Source: an uncultured Ruminococcus sp. (GTDB lineage: Bacteria; Bacillota; Clostridia; Oscillospirales; Ruminococcaceae). Taken from it: a stretch of DNA of 47,570 nucleotides. This document shows positions 24,310 to 33,120 of the stretch, piece by piece; positions within the stretch are counted from its first letter, which is position 1; each line of letters begins with the position of its first letter. Below the pieces are notes generated by a model. The model was given only the letters and a program-made list of their open reading frames with translations. It did no database searches and had not been told where the DNA came from. The translations under genes and the position numbers were made by a program. The DNA lies in the NCBI GenBank assembly GCA_902788785.1, contig CADALT010000016.1:1-47570 (forward strand), read 5' to 3'.

Positions 24310-24366
24310 TCTTGACCAAATCTTGACTTTTTCTTGGCTGCTTTCTTGACCTTTGGGTGTTATAAT
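24310..24366 (+). promoter_or_regulatory. response-regulator binding repeats and promoter
   Basis: TCTTGAC-type heptamers begin at 24310, 24321, 24332 (TCTTGGC) and 24344, stepping by 11, 11 and 12 bp, that is one helical turn. A TATAAT box follows at 24361-24366 with no proper -35 hexamer; the last repeat takes its place. This is the expected layout of an OmpR-family activated promoter. Confidence 0.75.
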
Positions 24367-24445
24367 GATATCAGAAAAGGGGAACGGAACAAAAACATCC
24401 CCCACAAAACCAATAACTGATACTTATTTAACGGAGGTCTTTAAG

Positions 24446-24817
24446 ATGAAAAAGAACAATGCAAACAACAAAATGTTATTCGTAATGATGAACGCAGTGA
24501 TGGCTGTAGCAGCTGCCTTATCCGCATACGGTTTCTGCATGAGCAATGAGAGAGGCAACCACTGGGTGACTGCGGTGCTGATGCTTGGCATAATGCAGCC
24601 CATGAAAAACCTGCTCACCGAGAAACAGCAGAAGCTCAGCATTGCAGCGGCAGGCATAAGCGCTCTGATAGCAGCTGTGCTCGTTATCGCAAAGGTCGGT
24701 GCTTTGATACTGAACATCAGATACGCAGCTATCGTCTTCATGGCAGCAGTTGCAGTGCTTTCGATATCACAGGTAGTTTTCGCCCTCATGGGTAATAAAG
24801 ATAAGAAAACAGCTTGA
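24446..24817 (+). CDS. small four-helix membrane protein
   Basis: ACGGAGGTCTTTAAG precedes the ATG at 24446; 123 residues. A charged start (MKKNNANNK) is followed by four hydrophobic segments near residues 10-30, 36-52, 66-92 and 95-116, and a lysine-rich tail. It is the first gene behind the repeat-controlled promoter and precedes the ATPase gene by 51 nt. It may be an extra membrane component or immunity-type protein of the exporter. No family recognised. Confidence 0.65.
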   Translation: MKKNNANNKMLFVMMNAVMAVAAALSAYGFCMSNERGNHWVTAVLMLGIMQPMKNLLTEKQQKLSIAAAGISALIAAVLVIAKVGALILNIRYAAIVFMAAVAVLSISQVVFALMGNKDKKTA

Positions 24818-24868
24818 TGCTTAAACAAACTGACGTTATTACGACCAAGAAAAGAGAGGAAAGAAAAA

Positions 24869-25777
24869 ATGAAATACGCACTTAGAACAAAAGAACTTAC
24901 AAAAAAATACAAGAACTTCACCGCACTTAACGGTTTGACCATGAATGTCCCCCAAGGCTCTATCTACGGATTTGTCGGCAGGAACGGTGCAGGCAAGACC
25001 ACACTGATAAGACTGATAACAGGCTTGCAGCACCCGTCTTCGGGCACATTCGAACTGTACGATGTACAGAACAACGACCGCAGGATATCTCAGTCAAGGC
25101 GCAGGATGGGCGCTGTGGTCGAAACACCTGCAATATATCTTGACCTGAATGCCAAGGATAACCTCAAACAGCAGTACAGGATGCTGGGACTTCCCGACAT
25201 GAACGGTATAGATGAACTGCTGGAACTGGTAGGGCTTGCCGATACGGGCAAAAAGAAGGCAAAGAACTTCTCGCTCGGTATGAGACAGCGCTTGGGCATT
25301 GCTGTGGCACTCTGCGGCGACCCTGATTTCCTGGTGCTGGACGAGCCTATCAACGGTCTTGACCCCCAGGGCATCATCGAGATAAGAGAGCTTATACTCA
25401 AACTCAACCGTGAGCGCAATATCACCATACTCATATCCAGCCATATCCTTGATGAGCTGGCAAAGCTCGCCACACACTACGGCTTTATCGACCACGGCAA
25501 AATGGTCAGGGAGATGAGTGCCGAGGAACTGGAGCAGTCCTGCCGCAAGTGCGTAAGGATGAGCGTCACCGATACAAGCGTCCTTTCAAGAGTGCTGGAT
25601 AGCATGAACGTTGAGTACAAGATTCTTGATGACAAGACAGCCGATGTTTTCGCAAAGCTGAATTTTACTCAGATGGCTCTTACACTTTCCAAAGAGAACT
25701 GTGAGATAATCACCATGGAAGAAAAGGACGAGAGCCTTGAAAGTTTCTATATATCTCTGGTGGGCGGTGAAGAATAA
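24869..25777 (+). CDS. ABC transporter ATP-binding protein, BcrA/lantibiotic-immunity type
   Basis: A 302-residue ATPase. Walker A is GRNGAGKTT near residue 38, the signature FSLGMRQRLGIA near 134, Walker B FLVLDEP near 154, followed by NGLDPQG and the switch SSHIL. The C-terminal 80 residues form the extension typical of BcrA/LanF-like ATPases that work with two small ABC-2 permeases, exactly what follows. Such transporters remove peptide antibiotics from the membrane or export peptides. It is inducible by the response regulator through the repeats at 24310-24350. Its stop overlaps the next start (TAATG). Confidence 0.9.
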   Translation: MKYALRTKELTKKYKNFTALNGLTMNVPQGSIYGFVGRNGAGKTTLIRLITGLQHPSSGTFELYDVQNNDRRISQSRRRMGAVVETPAIYLDLNAKDNLKQQYRMLGLPDMNGIDELLELVGLADTGKKKAKNFSLGMRQRLGIAVALCGDPDFLVLDEPINGLDPQGIIEIRELILKLNRERNITILISSHILDELAKLATHYGFIDHGKMVREMSAEELEQSCRKCVRMSVTDTSVLSRVLDSMNVEYKILDDKTADVFAKLNFTQMALTLSKENCEIITMEEKDESLESFYISLVGGEE

Positions 25778-26547
25778 TGATAAATCTTTTAAGCGTGGGC
25801 TACTCAAAGCTTTTTAAAAATCTGGCATTCAAGGTAAACCTGCTGATAATGGCACTCATACCCATGTTCTTTTCAGCGGTCGCAGTGGTGAAAAATCCTC
25901 CGGACGGCGGACCTCTCAACGGGATATACAACACGGGCATGATATTCATAGGTATCATGATAGGCGCTTTTGTTTCCCTCTACATATCACAGGACTATAC
26001 CGAAAAGACCATAAACAATAAGATAATGGCAGGCTATTCAAGGATAGAGATATATTTCGCCGATCTTATCGTGACCCTCAGCGGAGCGCTCATAATGCAG
26101 CTTGTATGCATAGCAGCTGCTTCACTGATAGCGATACCTGCCTGCGGAATGTACACCGATGCCATCGGTGATGTGGTACGCTCTCAGCTGCTTTTGTTCC
26201 TTACTGCCACTGTGTATACGGTAGTGGCGCTCTTCATCTCGACCGCTATAAACTCAAAGGCTTATGCAGTTGCAGTATCGCTCATAACTGTGATGATAAT
26301 GCTAATGGCAGGTATCGGTGCATATGATGCTGTTACAAGGGCTGATGAAGTACCTGCGCAGGAAGTCACCACAATGGACAAGGTTTTCGATACGCTCTAC
26401 CTGGTACTTCCGCAGAGTCAGATGTATGCTGTGATGAATGAAGGCATACCTGCTGAATGCGCTGTGATGATGGGCTGTGATGCTGCGACTATAACCGTCA
26501 TGACAGCTCTGGGACTTATGATGTTCAAAAGAAAAGATATAAAATAA
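25777..26547 (+). CDS. ABC-2 type permease, first subunit
   Basis: A 256-residue membrane protein starting within the stop of the ATPase gene. Six hydrophobic segments are visible, among them VNLLIMALIPMFFSAVAVV, TGMIFIGIMIGAFVSLYI, ALIMQLVCIAAASLIAIP and AVAVSLITVMIMLMAGI. DYTEKTINNKIMAGYSR is the conserved cytoplasmic coupling segment of lantibiotic-immunity permeases. It pairs with the second permease, which has the equivalent segment EYKGGTIRNKLICGKSR. Together with the ATPase it forms an exporter; the substrate is probably a peptide, by family analogy only. Confidence 0.85.
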   Translation: MINLLSVGYSKLFKNLAFKVNLLIMALIPMFFSAVAVVKNPPDGGPLNGIYNTGMIFIGIMIGAFVSLYISQDYTEKTINNKIMAGYSRIEIYFADLIVTLSGALIMQLVCIAAASLIAIPACGMYTDAIGDVVRSQLLLFLTATVYTVVALFISTAINSKAYAVAVSLITVMIMLMAGIGAYDAVTRADEVPAQEVTTMDKVFDTLYLVLPQSQMYAVMNEGIPAECAVMMGCDAATITVMTALGLMMFKRKDIK

Positions 26548-26574
26548 TTTGACCGAAAAAGCGAGGAGATCACG

Positions 26575-27321
26575 ATGAAAGACATTTTTATGGCACATAT
26601 GGGAAGACTTCTGAAGCAGAAATTTTTCATTGCAGGCATGGTGCTGGCATTTGTTATAACATACTGGGTAACTGCAAATGTAGGCAGTATGGGTATACTG
26701 CATAATATATCTACGGATTTCGATTTTTCACTTTTAGCAAGTCTCGGTATACCTGCATTTTTCTCGGTTTTCACACCGCTGTTTTTAAGTGCTGAATATA
26801 AGGGCGGCACCATACGCAACAAGCTCATCTGCGGAAAAAGCAGGTCGTCCATATACTTTGCGACCTTGATCACAATGACCGTCGCAATGCTCATGATGAC
26901 GGCAGTCTGGGCAGCCGCTGCGCTTATTTCTGCAAAGACCCTGCCCGATGCAGGTTTTATAGTTGCAAGCATCGTAAAGATAATACTCTACAACACCGCA
27001 AACCTGGCATTTCTTGTACTTATCTGCATGAACATAACGAATGAGGGTGCTGTTACTGCCATAGATTTCATGTCGTTCCAGTTTTCGTTCACTGCTGTGC
27101 TTATGATGCAGATGATAATGGGCATGACATCATCCGGTGCAGGCAAAGTGATCGCTTACATCATAAACCTGATACCCATAGGACAATGGCTGAGCATCTC
27201 GGCTATCAGCGATGAGAGCACACATATCCCCGGGGCTGCACAGCTGATACTCTCCGTGATAATGATAGTGCTGATATCCGTTTACGGCAGCAGGATGTTT
27301 GCAAAGAAAGATATAAAATAA
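26575..27321 (+). CDS. ABC-2 type permease, second subunit
   Basis: A 248-residue membrane protein with a GAGGAGAT site before the ATG. It has the same plan as the preceding permease: N-terminal hydrophobic helix (FFIAGMVLAFVITYWV), large helix pair near residue 50, coupling segment EYKGGTIRNKLICGKSRSSIYF and three further helices. The closing motif MFAKKDIK matches MFKRKDIK of its neighbour, so the two arose by gene duplication. It is 27 nt downstream of the first subunit and 64 nt before the kinase gene. Confidence 0.85.
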   Translation: MKDIFMAHMGRLLKQKFFIAGMVLAFVITYWVTANVGSMGILHNISTDFDFSLLASLGIPAFFSVFTPLFLSAEYKGGTIRNKLICGKSRSSIYFATLITMTVAMLMMTAVWAAAALISAKTLPDAGFIVASIVKIILYNTANLAFLVLICMNITNEGAVTAIDFMSFQFSFTAVLMMQMIMGMTSSGAGKVIAYIINLIPIGQWLSISAISDESTHIPGAAQLILSVIMIVLISVYGSRMFAKKDIK

Positions 27322-27385
27322 TACGCCTGACAAGCTCACAGTAATGCTGTGGGCTTGCAGCCGTATCCACCGAAAGGAATGAACT

Positions 27386-28252
27386 ATGATATATGCTCTT
27401 CTGTGTGCTGTTATAGCGGCACTTATCATCAAGATAATAGTTTTAAAACGAAATGCGAGATCCATAGGCTCACAGTTTGAACAGAAGCTGAATGAAAATA
27501 CCAACACGCCTATCAGCGTAAATACCGTCGATAAAGATATGCGCAGGCTCGCAGGCAGTATAAATACCTCGCTCAGAAAACTAAGAGCCGAGCACAACCG
27601 CTATGTCTGCGGCGATGCAGAACTAAAGGCGGCGATAACAAATATCTCCCACGACCTGCGCACACCGCTGACTGCCATATGCGGCTATCTTGAAGTCATG
27701 AAAAAGGGTGAGTGCTCACCGCAGACTGCAAAATATCTTGATATAATCGAAGGCAGAGCGGAGCTTATGAAACAGCTGACCGAAGAGCTTTTCCGCTACT
27801 CAGTGATACTTTCCTCCGACGGCAGTGAGGAGACAGAAGAACTCTCTGTAAATCAGGTGCTCGAGGACTGCATAATGGGCTACTATGCCGCTTTCACCGA
27901 GAGAGGCATTATCCCTAAGCTGGAGCTTACCGAAGAAAAGGTCATAAGGCAGGTAAACAAAAATGCCCTCGCAAGGACATTCAACAACCTTATGAACAAC
28001 GCCCTGAAATACAGCGACGGCGATCTTTTCATCAGCCTTGATAAGGACGGCGAGATAGTGTTCTCGAACAGTGCAGCCGAGCTTACCCCCATTCAGGTGG
28101 AACGCCTGTTCGACCGTTTCTACACCGTAAGACAAGCACGCAACTCCACGGGTCTCGGCTTATCCATCGCCCGTACTTTCATAGAACAGATGAACGGCAG
28201 CATCAATGCCGAACTTTCGGGCGGCAGGCTGATAATAAGGATACGCCTGTAA
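27386..28252 (+). CDS. membrane-bound sensor histidine kinase
   Basis: A 288-residue kinase with one N-terminal membrane helix (residues 3-20) and no extracytoplasmic sensor domain. The H-box ISHDLRTPLTAICGYLEV carries phospho-accepting His89, the N-box is TFNNLMNNALKYSDG, the F-box FDRFYTV and the G-box STGLGLSIA. Kinases of this shape next to BcrA-type exporters often sense through the transporter itself. It closes the cluster opened by the response regulator at 23582, with the exporter genes between them. It ends at the strong terminator at 28268-28307. Confidence 0.9.
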   Translation: MIYALLCAVIAALIIKIIVLKRNARSIGSQFEQKLNENTNTPISVNTVDKDMRRLAGSINTSLRKLRAEHNRYVCGDAELKAAITNISHDLRTPLTAICGYLEVMKKGECSPQTAKYLDIIEGRAELMKQLTEELFRYSVILSSDGSEETEELSVNQVLEDCIMGYYAAFTERGIIPKLELTEEKVIRQVNKNALARTFNNLMNNALKYSDGDLFISLDKDGEIVFSNSAAELTPIQVERLFDRFYTVRQARNSTGLGLSIARTFIEQMNGSINAELSGGRLIIRIRL

Positions 28253-28267
28253 ACTGCATATATCAAA

Positions 28268-28307
28268 AAAGCCATAGTGATACCGAATACTGTATCACTA
28301 TGGCTTT
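28268..28307. terminator. bidirectional terminator
   Basis: Perfect 16-bp stem: AAAGCCATAGTGATAC (28268-28283) with GTATCACTATGGCTTT (28292-28307), between the convergent kinase and PPOX-fold genes; TATCTTTTT follows on the plus strand and TTTTTTGATA on the minus strand. Confidence 0.9.
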
Positions 28308-28316
28308 ATCTTTTTA

Positions 28317-28709
28317 TCAGAATGTTACCGTTCTCGGAGGAGCGGTAAAGGATGAGAATGTTGCCTTTGCGCCCTTGATATAGAGCACCTCGGTATTGTC
28401 ATCATCTGCGGAATACATAGCCTGCAATTCGGGATAGTTGGAAAGCATATGGCTCTTGGCTTCCTTGCGGTCATCACGTATAAGCTGACCTGCAACTCTC
28501 AGCCATACACCGTCCTTGAATGCGCATATCTCCGCCTTGGGATTAGCCTGTATCTGCTTGGATACATCCTTGGACTTACCCGTCTGGATATAAAGCTTGC
28601 CCTCAAATATGTCCACCGTACCGAAGGGGCGCACCCTTGGCTGGTCACCTTCAACAGTAGCCAGATAATAAGTACCTGCCGACTTCAGAAACTCATATAC
28701 CTCGTTCAT
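28317..28709 (-). CDS. pyridoxamine 5'-phosphate oxidase-fold flavoprotein
   Basis: AAGGAG stands 8 nt before the ATG at 28709 (a GTG three codons further out is also open), giving 130 residues. GTYYLATVEGDQPRVRPFGTVDIFEGKLYIQTGKSKDVSKQI is the typical start of the small split-barrel FMN-binding family, with LRVAGQLIRDD and the ending TFSSFTAPPRTVTF. Members bind FMN, F420 or heme; the reaction here is unknown. It is 55 nt downstream of the AIM24 gene on the same strand and may be co-transcribed with it. Confidence 0.85.
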   Translation of the reverse strand: MNEVYEFLKSAGTYYLATVEGDQPRVRPFGTVDIFEGKLYIQTGKSKDVSKQIQANPKAEICAFKDGVWLRVAGQLIRDDRKEAKSHMLSNYPELQAMYSADDDNTEVLYIKGAKATFSSFTAPPRTVTF

Positions 28710-28764
28710 CAAAAACACTCCTTTATATATTTTTACGCAATTATATCAAATGACAAAACACGCC

Positions 28765-29550
28765 TTATCCCAATACGGGTGCAGAAGGCTTTGCAGTAAC
28801 AGGTGCTACCAGTATGCGTCCCGTGCCACGGTAAACATTTACAAAGCCCTCGCCCGAAGCCGCTGAACCTATCAGTGACTTGGTGGACTTCTCCACAGTG
28901 AATGTCAGGCTCTGCGACCATGCGATAGCCATGTTTCCATCGATCTTTATGCAGTCGTTATCCAGATCGAACACCAGCAGTTCGTCCTTGGGCACGGGGC
29001 TTTCCAGTACAGCCACGCCCTTGCCTGTAAGGGTGCTGTTGAACAGACCTTCACCGCCCAGCATTGCCGATGACAGATTGCTCCTTGCAGTAACCTTCAT
29101 ATCCACCGTATCATCACAAGCTAAGAACAGCCCGTCCTCAATGGTCATTGCGCCGCCCCAGTCTGCCAGATCTTCGAGCAGTATATACTTATATGTAGGT
29201 TCAAGATAAACTATGCCGTTGCCCGTATATCTGGGTTTTACCGCAGATTCGCCTGTGACTCTGCTACCAACAAACTTTTTCATCAGGTCGCCTGCGCCTT
29301 TGATATTGGTGGCGATCTCCACATTGCCTGTAATGATCTGCATTGCGCCTGCCTGCAGGATCACGCCTCCGCCGTTTACCCTGCAAATGACCTGTCTTTT
29401 CCTAAGCCCCATCTTGGAAGCAAAATATTCCGTAACTGCCGATGAAGGTGTTACCGAGATATCCTTTGTATATTCAAGCACGCTGAAATTACCGACGCTC
29501 TCGGTTATCTGCCTTACTTCCGTAGGCTGAAAGATATTTGTCTGGACCAT
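28765..29550 (-). CDS. AIM24-family protein
   Basis: A 261-residue protein of the AIM24 family (beta-helical tryptophan-attenuator-like fold). Characteristic parts are NGGGVILQAGAMQIITGNVEI, GEGLFNSTLTGKGVAVLESP and IKIDGNMAIAWSQSLTFTVEKS, ending with GEGFVNVYRGTGRILVAP. Bacterial members are often near stress or membrane genes, but their molecular role is not settled. It has a consensus promoter of its own and is probably co-transcribed with the PPOX-fold gene. Confidence 0.88.
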   Translation of the reverse strand: MVQTNIFQPTEVRQITESVGNFSVLEYTKDISVTPSSAVTEYFASKMGLRKRQVICRVNGGGVILQAGAMQIITGNVEIATNIKGAGDLMKKFVGSRVTGESAVKPRYTGNGIVYLEPTYKYILLEDLADWGGAMTIEDGLFLACDDTVDMKVTARSNLSSAMLGGEGLFNSTLTGKGVAVLESPVPKDELLVFDLDNDCIKIDGNMAIAWSQSLTFTVEKSTKSLIGSAASGEGFVNVYRGTGRILVAPVTAKPSAPVLG

Positions 29551-29587
29551 AGTTTATCGCTCCTTTTTTTCAAAAAATCACACCTAT

Positions 29588-29616
29588 ATTATAACCTGTT
29601 TTTGGCAAATTGTCAA
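29588..29616 (-). promoter_or_regulatory. sigma-A promoter of the AIM24 gene
   Basis: Minus-strand TTGACA (29611-29616) and TATAAT (29588-29593), 17 bp apart. Confidence 0.8.
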
Positions 29617-29680
29617 CAGTCCACGAATAATTATTTGAATTTTTATGAGTATCACACAGTTTGATGTGAGGGTTATCTCC

Positions 29681-29747
29681 AAATGACAATTGTCATTTCA
29701 GAAAGTGACCACGCTCACTACACTTTTTCAGCGCAGTCTGTTATAAT
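29681..29747 (+). promoter_or_regulatory. operator-like palindrome and promoter of the third ABC locus
   Basis: AAATGACAATTGTCATTT (29681-29698) is a perfect 18-bp palindrome. A second imperfect one, AGTGACCACGCTCACT, is at 29704-29719. TATAAT follows at 29742-29747 with only a weak -35 (TACACT, 29719-29724). A dedicated regulator, not encoded nearby, probably binds here. Confidence 0.6.
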
Positions 29748-29795
29748 GTGTACAGTAAAGGAAATGTCGCCTAAACACAAACAGGAGGTAACACC

Positions 29796-30746
29796 ATGGA
29801 ACAGACTGTAGTAAAAATAGAAAATCTGGTAAAAAGATATAATGATCTGATAGCGCTGGATCACCTTGATCTGACCATAAAAGAGGGCGAGGTCTACGGG
29901 CTGCTGGGTCCCAACGGTTCAGGCAAGACCACGACCATGAACTGCCTGCTGTCTCTGCTGACCTTCGATAAGGGCAATATTGAGATATTCGGCAAGCCCA
30001 TGTCCCCCACAGCTTACGACATCAAGAAAGATATCGGTGTCATAATGCAGAATGTGGCTGTATACGACGAGCTAACGGTCAGAGAGAACATCGACTATTT
30101 CTGCGGACTTTATATCCGTGACAAGCAGGAGCGCAGGCGCTGTGTTGACGAAGCCATAGAATTCGTAGGGCTGGAGGACTTCACAAAGTTCTACCCCAAA
30201 AAGCTTTCGGGCGGTCTGTTGAGAAGACTGAACATAGCCTGCGGCATCGCCCACAAGCCGAAGCTCATTTTACTTGACGAACCCACCGTTGCAGTTGACC
30301 CCCAGAGCAGGAACAAGATACTCGAAGGCATTTTACAGCTAAACAAAAACGGTGCGACCATAATCTACACCTCCCATTACATGGAGGAAGTCGAGCAGAT
30401 ATGCACACGTATCGCCATCATGGATAAGGGCAGGAAGATAGCCGAGGGCACTAAGGACGAGTTAAAGCACATGGTCAAGAACACCGACACCATCACCGTG
30501 GAGATGAACGACCTGCCCGATAGTGTGCTCGGTCAGCTGAAAGAGATGCCACACGTTTACAGCGTCACCTACGAGGACGGCAAGCTGGTTGCAGCTTGTT
30601 CGGGCGGCAAGCACAACCTGATACGCATACTGGAAGTCTTGCAGAAAAACGACCTCAGTTTCGGCAGAGTATACTCCGAACAGCCCACCCTGAACGATGT
30701 GTTCCTCGAAATAACAGGCAAGGCTCTCAGAGATAAGGAGGACTAA
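29796..30746 (+). CDS. ABC transporter ATP-binding protein, DrrA type
   Basis: A 316-residue ATPase with ACAGGAGGTAAC before its ATG. Walker A GPNGSGKTTT near residue 40, signature KLSGGLLRRLNIA near 135, Walker B LILLDEPTVAVDPQSR, switch TSHYMEEVEQ, then a DrrA-like C-terminal extension of about 90 residues ending LNDVFLEITGKALRDKED. Such ATPases power drug or lipid exporters with ABC-2 permeases, and two permease genes follow directly. The 18-bp palindrome upstream suggests inducible expression. Confidence 0.92.
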   Translation: MEQTVVKIENLVKRYNDLIALDHLDLTIKEGEVYGLLGPNGSGKTTTMNCLLSLLTFDKGNIEIFGKPMSPTAYDIKKDIGVIMQNVAVYDELTVRENIDYFCGLYIRDKQERRRCVDEAIEFVGLEDFTKFYPKKLSGGLLRRLNIACGIAHKPKLILLDEPTVAVDPQSRNKILEGILQLNKNGATIIYTSHYMEEVEQICTRIAIMDKGRKIAEGTKDELKHMVKNTDTITVEMNDLPDSVLGQLKEMPHVYSVTYEDGKLVAACSGGKHNLIRILEVLQKNDLSFGRVYSEQPTLNDVFLEITGKALRDKED

Positions 30747-30748
30747 GT

Positions 30749-31876
30749 ATGTTCACTAACGATTATAAATATACGCTCCTTTCCACGTTGCGCAACAAGC
30801 GTCTTATAGGCTGGCTGATGATCTTTCCCATTGTGCTGAGCATACTTTTCAAAGTGACATTCTCGGGGATATATGACAAGCAGGTAAGCTTCGACCCCGT
30901 CCCTGCGGCAATCGTTGAAGATGAGCCGAACGAGGCTTTCAGTTCTGTGATAGACAGCGTTTCAAAGGGCGAGAACAGACTGCTGGATGTGACCTACACT
31001 AATGAGGAGGAAGCCCTTGAACTTCTGGATAAAGGCGATGTGTTCGGAGTGATCTACACAAGCGATATTAAGCTGACCGTAAACGGCACAGGCATCGAGC
31101 AGACCATACTCAAATCCTTTACTGACCGCTACCTGGTCACAGAGAAACTGCTTAACGAGACCGCCGCAAAGCATCCCGAAAAGCTGCCCGATGTCATAGC
31201 TTCCATGAGCGAGGATATCACTGTTATCGAACAGGACAGATTAAGTCAGGGCAACCCCGATGTATATATCACCTATATGTACAACCTGATAGCTATGGTA
31301 GCCGTATGCAGCTCTGTCACGGGACTTTCGACTGTGACCGAGACTCAGGCTGACTTCTCCGCACTGGGTGCAAGGAAATGCATATCTCCCACCCCCAAAC
31401 TGATAAACATACTTGCAGTGCTTTGTTCCTCCTGGACAGTTACAGCGGTATGCATGATGATAAGCGTGACATTTTTAGCTTTCGTACTGAAAATAAACTT
31501 CGGCACAAGACTTCCGCTTGTGTACTTAGGTGCACTGATGGGCGGCATGACAGGCGTATCCATGGGATTTACCATAGGTTCTTTGGTAAAGGGCAGCTAC
31601 GAGAAGAAAAACACAGCGGCAATGATAGTCTCTTTGTTCTTCTCGTTCATGAGCGGATTGATGCTGGGCGATATGAAGTACATCGTACAGGATCATATCC
31701 CTTGGTTCAATCTGATAAACCCTGCGGCAGTGATAAGCGACAGTTTCTATTTTCTCAATATCGACGAAGGCTACGAACGTTTCATATCAAGGCTTATCAT
31801 TATGGTCATCATGATAATAGTATTCACCTTAACAGGGTTCATTTTTACAAGGAGGAAGAGATATGCAAGTATTTAA
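30749..31876 (+). CDS. ABC-2 type permease with extracytoplasmic domain, first subunit
   Basis: A 375-residue permease starting 2 nt after the ATPase gene with AAGGAGG as its site. One helix near residues 20-38 is followed by an outside domain of about 130 residues (AIVEDEPNEAFSSVIDS, LLDKGDVFGVIYTSD), then five or six helices from about residue 170 with the GGMTGVSMGFTIGSLV and AMIVSLFFSFMSGLMLGD segments of the ABC-2 family. The last 14 nt overlap the second permease gene. Substrate unknown. Confidence 0.87.
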   Translation: MFTNDYKYTLLSTLRNKRLIGWLMIFPIVLSILFKVTFSGIYDKQVSFDPVPAAIVEDEPNEAFSSVIDSVSKGENRLLDVTYTNEEEALELLDKGDVFGVIYTSDIKLTVNGTGIEQTILKSFTDRYLVTEKLLNETAAKHPEKLPDVIASMSEDITVIEQDRLSQGNPDVYITYMYNLIAMVAVCSSVTGLSTVTETQADFSALGARKCISPTPKLINILAVLCSSWTVTAVCMMISVTFLAFVLKINFGTRLPLVYLGALMGGMTGVSMGFTIGSLVKGSYEKKNTAAMIVSLFFSFMSGLMLGDMKYIVQDHIPWFNLINPAAVISDSFYFLNIDEGYERFISRLIIMVIMIIVFTLTGFIFTRRKRYASI

Positions 31877-33011
31877 GCTTTTCATGAAGATACTGAAAAA
31901 GAAGCTGCTGTTATCGGCTGCGTGTGTTGCCTCCTTTCTGGCACTGTGCATCATTACTACAGTGACTAACAGCAGCGAGAAAACTTTCACCGATACCAAG
32001 ATAGATATATGCATATTCGATGAAGACAACACCCCCGAAAGCCAAGCCCTTGTGGACTATATCGCCGCAAGGCACAATATCAAAGAGATAGAGAATGACC
32101 GACAGGCAATAACGGATGCACTTTTTTACAGCAGGATAGATTATGCACTCACCATAAACAAAGGCTATGCGCAAAAACTCGCCGACGGTGAAACAGAGGG
32201 TATGTTCACCGACAGACATCTGAGCGAAAGCTACGGCACAGCCTATATGAACAACTTCCTTGAAGAGTACGTGAGCTGCATAAATACCTGTATCGCAGGA
32301 GGCGAAAGTCTAGCTTCAGCCATAGATACCACAGGCAAAGTGCTCTCGGAAGGGACCGATGTAGTTATGATAAGCAAGCCGCAAGGCTCGGGATTATCTG
32401 ACGGCAACGGATATTTCAGGTACCTTGCATATTTCATGCCTGCTGTTATGATAAGCTCTCTCAGCCCCGTCCTCATGACACTCAACAAAAGCGAAGTCCG
32501 CTTCCGCACCAACTGTTCGACCATACGTCCCGTATCCGCAGCTTTTCAGATCTTCGCAGGCAGCACCGTATTCGTGGCATCGGTATGGCTGTTGTTCATA
32601 ACGGCAGGTGTTTTCCTTAAAGGCGAATTCTACAGCGGCAACGACTGGTGGTGCGTACTCAACAGCCTGCTGTTCTCGGTCATATCAGCACTTATAGCAT
32701 TACTCGTTGCAATGCTGATGCCAAAGTCGGATATGCTGATGCTGGTCGCAAATGTGATATGTCTCGGCATGAGCTTTTTGTGTGGAGTATTCGTACCCAT
32801 GGAACTTCTCAGTGACAGCGTAAAGCGTGCAGGACAGTTCCTGCCTGCATACTGGTACACCATGGTAAACGAGATGATAAACGGCACAGCAGTATTCGAC
32901 AAGATAAAACTTGTGAGCTACATCGGTATCGAGGCAGCCTTTGTTGCAGCCTTTGCAGCAGTGGCACTGCTGCTCTTCAAGCTGAAATTCTCATCGGTAC
33001 GCCAGAGCTGA
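31863..33011 (+). CDS. ABC-2 type permease with extracytoplasmic domain, second subunit
   Basis: A 382-residue permease whose start, with AAGGAGGAAGAG, lies inside the preceding gene. Same plan as its neighbour: helix near residues 12-30, outside domain (DICIFDEDNTPESQALVDYIA, ALFYSRIDYALTINKGYA) and a C-terminal block of helices including SGNGYFRYLAYFMPAVMIS-like and NVICLGMSFLCGVFVPMELL segments. The pair most likely forms a heterodimeric channel for the DrrA-like ATPase. It is the last gene of the locus; a long inverted repeat and a terminator follow. Confidence 0.87.
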   Translation: MQVFKLFMKILKKKLLLSAACVASFLALCIITTVTNSSEKTFTDTKIDICIFDEDNTPESQALVDYIAARHNIKEIENDRQAITDALFYSRIDYALTINKGYAQKLADGETEGMFTDRHLSESYGTAYMNNFLEEYVSCINTCIAGGESLASAIDTTGKVLSEGTDVVMISKPQGSGLSDGNGYFRYLAYFMPAVMISSLSPVLMTLNKSEVRFRTNCSTIRPVSAAFQIFAGSTVFVASVWLLFITAGVFLKGEFYSGNDWWCVLNSLLFSVISALIALLVAMLMPKSDMLMLVANVICLGMSFLCGVFVPMELLSDSVKRAGQFLPAYWYTMVNEMINGTAVFDKIKLVSYIGIEAAFVAAFAAVALLLFKLKFSSVRQS

Positions 33012-33021
33012 TGACCTATAG

Positions 33022-33113
33022 TAAACGACATTAAAATTTCTACATTCGACACTCGTCGGAACTATGATACTTGTTTCGATGAGTGTGGAATGTACAGAAA
33101 TTTATGTCGTTTA
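33022..33113. repeat. long imperfect inverted repeat
   Basis: A 92-nt palindrome: TAAACGACAT with ATGTCGTTTA at the ends, then AAATTTCT with AGAAATTT, CATTC with GAATG, ACACTC with GAGTGT and TCG with CGA towards an 18-nt loop. About 32 base pairs with small bulges. It could be a miniature element or a structured RNA; no target-site duplication is evident. Confidence 0.65.
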
Positions 33114-33120
33114 ATATAAC

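Noticed and set aside
33034-33060. AATTTCTAC resembling the crRNA handle of type V CRISPR repeats
   Set aside because: Only one copy, inside a long palindrome, with no spacer array and no cas gene nearby.
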